5,453 nucleotides of DNA from NCBI GenBank assembly GCA_026394025.1, contig JAPKZC010000769.1:1-5453 (forward strand), given 5' to 3'. Below, one piece after another: positions 1-4,284 of this stretch. The DNA is from Candidatus Solibacter sp. Its GTDB lineage: Bacteria > Acidobacteriota > Terriglobia > Bryobacterales > Bryobacteraceae. The notes under the pieces were generated by a model. The model had not been told where the DNA came from. It saw nothing but the letters and a program-made list of their open reading frames with translations, and made no database searches. The translations under genes were made by a program, and so were the position numbers. Within the stretch, counting starts at the first letter, position 1. Each line of letters opens with the position of its first letter.

Positions 1-294
1 ATTACCAACGATCGTCGGCGATGCCGCCTCCAGCGTGGAGACATATTCCTGCTCGCTAAGGGAAACGACGGTCAGCCTTTCGCGAATCTGTTTCACAATT
101 GCCACGCCTTCTGGGCCGGTAATGCGGGGACGAACCGGAAGGCCGGTAAGTGTTGTGTACACCTCGCCAAGCGTGCGGAGGGCGCAGAAATCCTCTTTGC
201 CGGCTTCAAGAAATACTTTTGCGCTGGGTTCGTGATGCTGATGATCGGCGTAGAAGATCGGCACGAGAACCGAGCTATCGAAAAAGAGCTTCAA
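1..294 (-). CDS. vapC: PIN-domain ribonuclease toxin (VapC-like), 3' end outside window
   Basis: Predicted PIN-domain RNase toxin of a type II toxin-antitoxin module. Reading the minus strand from a TTG at 294-292 gives 98 residues open to the window edge. It begins LKLFFDSSVLVPIF, the usual PIN first strand, with the first acidic residue at Asp6. The second conserved acidic residue is Glu44 in LRTLGEVYTTL. The remaining acidic residues would lie in the part cut off by the window; the visible end (SPTIVGN) is where the motif leading to the third acid normally begins. The TTG start is chosen because it overlaps the upstream antitoxin stop as TTGA and places FFDSS at the expected N-terminal distance; no ATG or GTG fits. 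PIN toxins act in the cytoplasm as Mg-dependent RNases cutting tRNA, rRNA or mRNA; the target here cannot be told. Translational coupling to the antitoxin is likely. The PIN call is solid; pairing as VapBC rests on context. Confidence 0.85.
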   Translation of the reverse strand, partial: MKLFFDSSVLVPIFYADHQHHEPSAKVFLEAGKEDFCALRTLGEVYTTLTGLPVRPRITGPEGVAIVKQIRERLTVVSLSEQEYVSTLEAASPTIVGN

Positions 295-572
295 GAGAAA
301 TCGCCTACAATATGCAAGGCTCTCTGTTCACGGGAAAGGCGGATTGCATCATCAACAAGATGGGCGGGCAGGGGCCTGCCGGTGCGGTACACGAGGAGGC
401 CGTTTTCCCACACCATTCCGCTTCCCTCGGAAGGCCCGCGTTCGATTGCTTCCGTCGAGAATTCCCTTTCGACGAGCTGCTGGAGGTAGCCTTCGAGCGA
501 CATGCCGTTGTCTCGTGCCTGTGCCAGCAATCCGGCTTCGACTTCGGGCTTGAGGTTCAGGGTAACGGTCAC
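291..572 (-). CDS. Ribbon-helix-helix-like antitoxin partner of the PIN toxin
   Basis: A 93-residue antitoxin candidate directly upstream of, and overlapping by 4 nt, the PIN toxin. The first 38 residues have the ribbon-helix-helix pattern: a short strand (TVTLNLKPE), helix one (about residues 9-22), a Gly-Met-Ser turn, and helix two (LEGYLQQLVERE). Such domains dimerise and bind the operator of their own operon. The C-terminal part (about residues 53-93, containing VYRTGRPLPAHLVDD and ending RALHIVGDFS) is the likely toxin-binding tail that blocks the PIN active site. The start is GTG at 572-570, supported by a purine-rich GAGAGGAGAG at 590-581 on the minus strand. Gene order antitoxin-toxin and the TTGA junction are typical of these modules, and autoregulation by the complex is expected. 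The exact antitoxin family is not certain; it could be annotated as hypothetical or VapB-like. Confidence 0.8.
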   Translation of the reverse strand: MTVTLNLKPEVEAGLLAQARDNGMSLEGYLQQLVEREFSTEAIERGPSEGSGMVWENGLLVYRTGRPLPAHLVDDAIRLSREQRALHIVGDFS

Positions 573-594
573 GGCCAGTTCTCTCCTCTCTCAG

Positions 595-861
595 TTTAGC
601 TTGGAATTCACCCCACCGGATTGCGCGGGATTGCAGACGGTGCGATGACCGGCGGCCCACCCCGGCTCGACGTGTAGAAAGCGGCCACCGTCACGTCTGG
701 CTCACCACCGTCAGATCCGAGCCGGAATCGGGGGACGCGACCGAGGGGATATCGAACGCGAGGTCGTCTCCCTCACGCAGAATCGGTGTGGGCCAGATGG
801 CCGGACGGATGATCCCTCCGCCAGATCTGAAACAGGTACCAAGCGAGCGCCGCTCCACTTC
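595..861. other. Gene-free region between antitoxin and cas6
   Basis: No convincing gene, RNA gene, direct-repeat array or terminator is visible here. On the minus strand the Cas6 reading frame stays open beyond its stop (864-862) for 55 more codons, to a TGA at 693-691, and a GTG at 858-856 could start it. The resulting peptide (containing GGGIIRPAIWPTPIL and GDDLAFDIPSVASP) is not a family I recognise and has no good ribosome-binding site. It may be a decayed coding remnant or chance. The promoter of the toxin-antitoxin operon should lie around 590-650 on the minus strand, but I see no clear -10/-35 pair. Confidence 0.5.
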
Positions 862-1734
862 TCAGAGCACGCGGACGTCGCCCTTGCCCCAGACCGTCTG
901 GCGGCCGACGCCCACCCAGCGGGCGGCGCGCAGCCAGGGGAGGAATTCGGCCAGGTGGCCGGTGTATTCCGCCTCGCCGGTGAAGCCGCCGATGGGGTGG
1001 ACCTGGCCGGTGCGGCCGCTCTTGCGCTTGACCTGCTCCCAGGTGATATTGCTACGGCGCAATTCGACGCGCGTGGCGCGCTCGCCCAGTCCCTTGAAAT
1101 CGATGTCCAGGGCGCCGGCGCCATAGAGAGCGCGCAGCGTGCTGATGCGGTCGCGCAGGCGGCCGAACACGATCGGAAACTCCGGGCGCTCGGCGAGGCC
1201 GCCGCCTGACTTGAGTTCCGTGGGGGTCTGGAAGCGGACGGTCACGCTTTGGACCGGGGATGGCTCGGGGTCAAGGCTGGCGACGATCGGGGCAGCGGAG
1301 GTTTCCCAGACGGCCCGGGCGACGCCGGCTATGTCGAGTTGTTCGGTACGTTCCAGTTCGGCGCGCCCGCGTCCGGGACCGAGTCCTTTTTCGGCCAGGC
1401 GGCTGAGCGCGGCACGGAAGTGGACCAGGGTGGGCTGGTGCAGGTCGAAGACGTGGGCGTCCAGATAGAAGCTGTCGCCGGCGGGCACCGTGAGGGCATC
1501 CAGGTGGGCCACGCGAAAGACAAAGGGGCGCGGCCAATCGGCCAAGCCGCTGGGGGCGGCGCCGAGAGACTTCCCGGGCTCGAAGAGGCGGGCGTAGACC
1601 TCAGGGGGCACGGCATCGCGGAGGACCGTGCCAAAAGCGCCGCGCACGACGTTGGCGCTCTTGCCCTGCGGAAAATGCACCCGATCGAGGGCGCGGAAAT
1701 GGAAACGGAAACGGTAGAACTCGAATGTAGTCAC
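862..1734 (-). CDS. cas6: Cas6 RAMP-type CRISPR pre-crRNA processing endoribonuclease
   Basis: A 290-residue protein of the Cas6 RAMP superfamily, which cuts precursor CRISPR RNA within each repeat to release crRNA guides. It has two ferredoxin-like halves. The N-terminal half carries the conserved RGAFG..LRD stretch (residues 31-40). The C-terminal half has the family's FQTPTELK segment (168-175), an R..R...L..LYG helix (about 194-205), and the diagnostic end: GGFTGEAEYTG (249-259), FLPWLRAARWVGVG (264-277) and RQTVWGKGDVRV. These Gly-rich motifs match the CRISPR_Cas6 C-terminal family (PF10040). Length fits the family. The GTG start at 1734-1732 has no clear Shine-Dalgarno; an AGGAG at 1762-1758 is too distant, and no ATG precedes it in frame. 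It stands alone: neighbours are a toxin-antitoxin pair and, divergently, a cold-shock gene. It may serve an array elsewhere or be a relic. I cannot identify the catalytic residues from sequence alone. Confidence 0.85.
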   Translation of the reverse strand: MTTFEFYRFRFHFRALDRVHFPQGKSANVVRGAFGTVLRDAVPPEVYARLFEPGKSLGAAPSGLADWPRPFVFRVAHLDALTVPAGDSFYLDAHVFDLHQPTLVHFRAALSRLAEKGLGPGRGRAELERTEQLDIAGVARAVWETSAAPIVASLDPEPSPVQSVTVRFQTPTELKSGGGLAERPEFPIVFGRLRDRISTLRALYGAGALDIDFKGLGERATRVELRRSNITWEQVKRKSGRTGQVHPIGGFTGEAEYTGHLAEFLPWLRAARWVGVGRQTVWGKGDVRVL

Positions 1735-1767
1735 AATGTGGCCGGCGGACGCAACTGGCTCCTGTTG

Positions 1768-1773
1768 TATAAT
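1768..1773 (+). promoter_or_regulatory. Candidate -10 box (TATAAT) for the csp leader
   Basis: A perfect TATAAT in the divergent gap upstream of the cold-shock gene. Transcription would begin near 1780, giving a 5' leader of about 140 nt, a length comparable to the long leaders known for enterobacterial cspA mRNAs. No good -35 hexamer is present at 16-18 nt upstream (the bases there are GC-rich), so the call rests on the -10 box and its position. The same bases read ATTATA on the other strand and could contribute to divergent cas6 expression. Confidence 0.45.
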
Positions 1774-1803
1774 GGTAAGGCATTTGACTCTTGTTTTCCG
1801 CTT

Positions 1804-1811
1804 CGTACAGA
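1804..1811 (+). promoter_or_regulatory. Cold-box-like element in the csp 5' leader
   Basis: The octamer CGTACAGA matches the last eight bases of the enterobacterial cold box (TGACGTACAGA), an 11-base element near the 5' end of cspA-family leaders that influences transcription and mRNA stability during cold shock. Here it falls roughly 25-32 nt after the predicted transcription start and just before the leader hairpin. The match and position are visible; function in this distant organism is inference, and an 8-base match may be coincidental. Confidence 0.3.
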
Positions 1812-1819
1812 GTTTGAGA

Positions 1820-1856
1820 GGGGGCTGCGTGAGTCCATTCCGCCGCCCCCTTTTTT
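1820..1856 (+). terminator. Intrinsic terminator or attenuator in the csp leader
   Basis: The 5' arm GGGGGC (1820-1825) pairs with GCCCCC (1845-1850). After one T/C mismatch, GCG (1827-1829) pairs with CGC (1841-1843), closing an 11-nt loop, and six T residues follow (1851-1856). This is a textbook Rho-independent terminator in the plus direction. The minus direction lacks a T-tract. No plus-strand gene ends upstream of it, so it either ends a short RNA begun near 1780 or acts as an attenuator within the leader of the cold-shock gene that starts 63 nt later. Confidence 0.75.
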
Positions 1857-1918
1857 GTTGTCGGGCGCGTTGCAGGTTCGGTGCAGATCAGTAATACCTT
1901 AAGAAGGAACATAGGCAG

Positions 1919-2122
1919 ATGAAAGAAAAAGGCACAGTGAAGTGGTTTAACGCAGCCAAGGGCTACGGTTTTATCCAACGGGAGAACGGAGAAGACGTCT
2001 TCGTGCACTTCTCGGCGATCCAAACGGAGGGATACCGGTCCTTGGATGAAGGCTCCCGGGTGGAGTTCGAAGTGACGACGGGCCCCAAGGGTCTGCAGGC
2101 CACCAACGTCATATCGGCTTAA
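1919..2122 (+). CDS. csp: CspA-family cold-shock protein
   Basis: A 67-residue, single OB-fold cold-shock protein that binds single-stranded RNA/DNA and melts RNA secondary structure in the cytoplasm. The signature is complete: GTVKWFNAAKGYGFI at residues 5-19 (the RNP1 segment KGYGFI) and EDVFVHFS at 25-32 (RNP2), with the aromatic binding residues Trp9, Phe10, Tyr16, Phe18, Phe28, His30 and Phe31. It ends with the usual GPKGLQATNV motif. The ATG is well placed behind AAGAAGGAA (1901-1909). Upstream lies a long leader with a cold-box-like octamer and an intrinsic terminator hairpin. Downstream, after a 42-nt hairpin, comes infA in the same direction, so the two are probably co-transcribed. 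Which csp paralogue this is cannot be told, and cold induction is not proven: many csp genes are constitutive. Confidence 0.97.
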   Translation: MKEKGTVKWFNAAKGYGFIQRENGEDVFVHFSAIQTEGYRSLDEGSRVEFEVTTGPKGLQATNVISA

Positions 2123-2131
2123 CGGGCAGTT

Positions 2132-2173
2132 GCGGGCCAGTGGTTGGTACCGGCAGTACCACCTCTGGCCCGC
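2132..2173 (+). repeat. Long intercistronic hairpin between csp and infA
   Basis: A 42-nt inverted repeat. GCGGGCCAG (2132-2140) pairs perfectly with CTGGCCCGC (2165-2173). After a T-T mismatch, GG (2142-2143) pairs with CC (2162-2163). T2144 is bulged, and TGGTAC (2145-2150) pairs with GTACCA (2156-2161) around a CGGCA loop. No T-tract follows, so this is not a standard terminator. It ends 13 nt before the infA Shine-Dalgarno. Possible roles are mRNA stabilisation, an RNase processing site, or a structure melted by the cold-shock protein encoded just upstream. Confidence 0.7.
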
Positions 2174-2194
2174 CCATCTCACTTTCGGAGGTTT

Positions 2195-2413
2195 ATGAGC
2201 AAAGAGGACAGCATAGAAGTAACCGGTACGGTGTTGGAAAAGTTCCCGAGCGGGCTTTTCAGCGTACAACTGGAACACGAGCGCGTGGTTCTGGCGCACC
2301 TGGCGGGCCGTCTACGGCGCAACCGCATCCGGGTTCTGGCGGGCGACAAGGTCACGTTGGAGTTGTCCCCCTACGATTTGACCAAGGGCCGCATTACTTT
2401 CCGGCACAGATAG
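2195..2413 (+). CDS. infA: Translation initiation factor IF-1
   Basis: A 72-residue IF-1, the OB-fold factor that occupies the ribosomal A site on the 30S subunit and assists IF-2 and IF-3 during initiation. It is near full-length collinear with classical IF-1: SKEDSIEVTGTVLEKFPSG at the start, VVLAHLAGRLRRNRIRVLAGDK in the middle, and VTLELSPYDLTKGRITFRHR at the end. The start is the ATG at 2195, 3 nt after a GGAGG core at 2187-2191, giving the standard length; the frame extends upstream to 2144 but that extension crosses the hairpin and has no support. Genomic placement is notable: infA usually sits in the ribosomal-protein spc/alpha region, whereas here it follows a cold-shock gene. This suggests either an additional copy or a relocated one, probably co-expressed with csp. 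Confidence 0.96.
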   Translation: MSKEDSIEVTGTVLEKFPSGLFSVQLEHERVVLAHLAGRLRRNRIRVLAGDKVTLELSPYDLTKGRITFRHR

Positions 2414-2548
2414 CAGTCGCATCTGGTGCCGTTTCCATCCCAAGAATCCACCCCCCTATCGTCTTGGTACGAACCAGCCGATACATGTTCTTGAGCCAGG
2501 TGCTACAAGACAGGTGTGGAGCCCAGTCACACGAACATTAGAAATAGT

Positions 2549-2577
2549 TTGCTTCACCGCTGATTCCCTGGTAAATT
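2549..2577 (+). promoter_or_regulatory. Candidate sigma-70-type promoter for the Clp-receiver gene
   Basis: TTGCTT (2549-2554) and TAAATT (2572-2577) are separated by 17 nt, the optimal spacing. Matches to consensus are partial (3 of 6 and 4 of 6). Transcription would start near 2584 and give a short leader of about 23 nt before the ATG at 2607, which has AAAGAGG at 2594-2600. The 193-nt gap after infA shows no clear terminator, so read-through from the csp-infA unit is also possible. Confidence 0.35.
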
Positions 2578-2606
2578 GCTGAATTAGATGGGCAAAGAGG
2601 TCTTTC

Positions 2607-4127
2607 ATGAAGGAGCCTGAGCGCCCTGGAGAGCGGCCGCGCCCCCGGGTTAGGAAACTAGCCGCGGGTATACTCAAGGCGGAGAGTAACGTGGAAAAGC
2701 CCAAGAGCGCGCAAATCCGGCCGCGCAAGCAACCCGCCGGCCCGCTGGAGGATCTGTCAGCGGTATTGTCACGGAAGGTTGTCGGCCAACCCGCGGCCAC
2801 GCGGGTGATTGTCCCCTACATTCAGATGTTCCAGGCCGGGCTGGCCCCGGAGGGCCGCCCGGTGGGGGTGTTCCTCCTCCTGGGGCCTACTGGTACCGGT
2901 AAGACCAAGACCATCGAAGCGCTCGCTGAAGTGCTGCATGGCAGCGAGAAGAACCTTCTCAAGGTGGATTGCGGGGAGTTCCAACTGGAACACGAAGTGG
3001 CGAAACTGATTGGCGCGCCGCCCGGATACCTGGGGCACCGCGAAACCCAGCCCATGCTGACCCAGCAGAAGCTGAATGCGGTGACCAGCGAAAAGTGCAG
3101 TCTTTCGCTGGTGCTGTTCGACGAAATCGAAAAAGCCGCGCCTTCGATGACGCGGCTGCTGCTGGGTGTGCTGGATAAGGGCGTTCTGCGGCTGGGCGAC
3201 AACTCCACGGTAAATTTCGAGAAGAGCCTGGTGTTTCTGACCAGCAATCTGGGCTCACGCGAAATGATGCGCGAGATCAATCCGGAGTTTGGGTTTCAGT
3301 CGGTGCGCTCCGGCGACCGCTCGGATCTGACCAGCAAGCTGCAGGGCATCGGGCTGGGCGCGGTCCGCAAGCGATTTTCGCCGGAGTTCGTCAACCGCAT
3401 CGATTGCATCATCACCTACCAGCCGCTGACGGTGGAATCGCTGTCGACCATCCTGGATCAGCACATCGTGGACCTGCAAAACCACGTCAACACGCGGCTT
3501 GCCAACCGGAGCTTCACGCTGGACGTGCCGTTCGAAACCCGCCAATTCCTGCTCAAGCATGGCACCAGCGCGGAATATGGCGCACGCGAACTGAACCGCA
3601 CGATCCACCGTTTTTTGACGCAACCACTGGCCACCATGGTGGCCACGAACCAGATCAACCCGGGGGCTCTGGTGCGCGCGGAGTTGGGGGAGGACGGCAA
3701 GATCAACCTGCGCGCGCAGGAGGGCGGCGGGACCGTTGGTCCGGCGCACCCGACGGTGCTCCTGGTGGACGACAACCGCGACCTGCTGCACTTTCTGGAG
3801 CGGCTGATGGCCGACGCCGGCTGGACGCTGCTGACCGCCGAAAACGCCACCGAGGCCAAGCGCCTGATGCAGGAACACAAGCCCAACGCGGCTCTGTTGG
3901 ATTACATGCTGCCGGATGGCAACGGGGTCGAACTGGGGGTGGAGTTTCTGCAATCGGTCCCGCAGATGCTGGTGATCGTGATGACGGGGACGATTCTGCC
4001 GCCGGAGGAGGAAGCGCTCTGCGAGGAGCACGATTTCCCGGTACTCCGCAAGCCGTTCCTGGCATCCGACGTCATGAACCAGATTCGCAGCCGCCTGCTG
4101 CCCGTGACCGGCGTGGCGCGAGCGTAG
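2607..4127 (+). CDS. Clp/Hsp100 D2-type AAA+ unfoldase fused to a C-terminal response-regulator receiver domain
   Basis: A 506-residue, probably cytoplasmic fusion. Residues 1-50 are Pro/Arg/Lys-rich and likely disordered. Residues 51-368 form one AAA+ module of the Clp D2 type: VVGQPAA at 58-64, Walker A GPTGTGKT (93-100), pore loop GAPPGYLG with Tyr141, Walker B LVLFDE (168-173), sensor-1 FLTSN (Asn214), arginine finger in RFSPEFVNRID (Arg264) and sensor-2 GARELNR (Arg327). All ATPase residues are intact. After a Gly-rich linker (about 372-381), residues 382-502 form a receiver domain with the acidic pair Asp388-Asp389, phospho-acceptor Asp432 in LLDYMLPDGNG, Thr460 and Lys482, so it looks phosphorylatable. 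The N-domain, the D1 ring and the middle domain of ClpA/B/C are absent. I infer a hexameric unfoldase or remodeller controlled by a histidine kinase not present here. The ATG follows AAAGAGG closely. Substrate is unknown. The module is well recognised; the fusion is unusual to me. Confidence 0.93.
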   Translation: MKEPERPGERPRPRVRKLAAGILKAESNVEKPKSAQIRPRKQPAGPLEDLSAVLSRKVVGQPAATRVIVPYIQMFQAGLAPEGRPVGVFLLLGPTGTGKTKTIEALAEVLHGSEKNLLKVDCGEFQLEHEVAKLIGAPPGYLGHRETQPMLTQQKLNAVTSEKCSLSLVLFDEIEKAAPSMTRLLLGVLDKGVLRLGDNSTVNFEKSLVFLTSNLGSREMMREINPEFGFQSVRSGDRSDLTSKLQGIGLGAVRKRFSPEFVNRIDCIITYQPLTVESLSTILDQHIVDLQNHVNTRLANRSFTLDVPFETRQFLLKHGTSAEYGARELNRTIHRFLTQPLATMVATNQINPGALVRAELGEDGKINLRAQEGGGTVGPAHPTVLLVDDNRDLLHFLERLMADAGWTLLTAENATEAKRLMQEHKPNAALLDYMLPDGNGVELGVEFLQSVPQMLVIVMTGTILPPEEEALCEEHDFPVLRKPFLASDVMNQIRSRLLPVTGVARA

Positions 4128-4200
4128 AACCGGGGCGGCCATTCCTGACTGCGGAGCGTCCGGGGTGCCGCTTTCAGCCGGCGCGCGGGTGTGAGTTTTT

Positions 4201-4269
4201 GTGCGTAGCCCGAAGGGGCCGCATGGAAAGGTCCCCAGGAGGGGACCCCAAGGCAAGATCGGCTGCCCC
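4201..4269 (+). promoter_or_regulatory. Structured GC-rich leader upstream of the pseudo-receiver gene
   Basis: Two consecutive hairpins lie just before the TTG-started gene. In the first, GTGCG (4201-4205) pairs with CGCAT (4220-4224) with one G-T pair; past a TA bulge, GCCC (4208-4211) pairs with GGGC (4216-4219) around GAAG. In the second, GGTCCCC (4230-4236) pairs perfectly with GGGGACC (4241-4247) around AGGA; outside an AAA bulge, GG (4225-4226) can pair with CC (4248-4249). A third short stem, GGCA/TGCC (4252-4255 with 4264-4267), ends just upstream of the Shine-Dalgarno. The CCCC at 4266-4269 could instead pair with a GGGG upstream. This resembles a translational cis-regulator, but I recognise no riboswitch class. 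Confidence 0.45.
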
Positions 4270-4275
4270 ATAAAC

Positions 4276-4280
4276 GGAGG
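4276..4280 (+). promoter_or_regulatory. Ribosome-binding site fixing a TTG start
   Basis: GGAGG at 4276-4280 lies 4 nt before TTG at 4285. It selects this TTG over the upstream in-frame ATG, whose extra 28 codons would be translated from the structured leader. Translation from the TTG starts directly with a receiver-like strand (TRVLVIHRDP), which supports the choice. Spacing is slightly short. Confidence 0.65.
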
Positions 4281-4284
4281 ATTT

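Noticed and set aside
595..861. Possible CRISPR array next to cas6
   Set aside because: I looked for regularly spaced direct repeats of 23-40 bases and saw none here or elsewhere in the window.
711..1124. Minus-strand 137-codon frame overlapping the cas6 3' end
   Set aside because: It is an out-of-frame shadow of cas6, with Ser/Pro/Arg/Ala-rich low-complexity product and no start context.
1755..1830. tRNA-like string (TGTATAATGGTAAGGCA resembles a tRNA D-arm)
   Set aside because: No anticodon stem, no T-arm motif (GGTTCGAATCC type) and no acceptor pairing could be drawn; candidate anticodon loops lack the purine at position 37.
1249..1902. Plus-strand 217-codon open frame opposite cas6
   Set aside because: It lies antisense to the clearly recognisable Cas6, has low-complexity Gly/Ala/Glu composition and no recognisable domain, and runs through the terminator hairpin.
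2440..2467. Weak inverted repeat CCAAGA / TCTTGG after infA as a terminator
   Set aside because: Only six base pairs, a 16-nt loop and no T-tract; too weak to call.
4160..4200. Terminator for the Clp-receiver gene (GTGCCG / CGGCGC hairpin before a T5 run)
   Set aside because: The stem is short with a wobble pair, and the T-run lies about ten bases beyond it, so it does not fit an intrinsic terminator.
3255..4271. Minus-strand 338-codon open frame opposite the Clp-receiver gene
   Set aside because: It is an antisense shadow of a gene with complete domain motifs; its product is Gln/Arg/His-rich with no domain, as expected from GC-rich third-position bias.
4201..4284. Upstream ATG at 4201-region frame as the start of the receiver-DUF3052 gene (28 extra codons)
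   Set aside because: The extra residues come from the hairpin-rich leader and resemble no receiver sequence, while TTG 4285 has a GGAGG just before it. The frame in fact opens at GTG 4201, with no Shine-Dalgarno.
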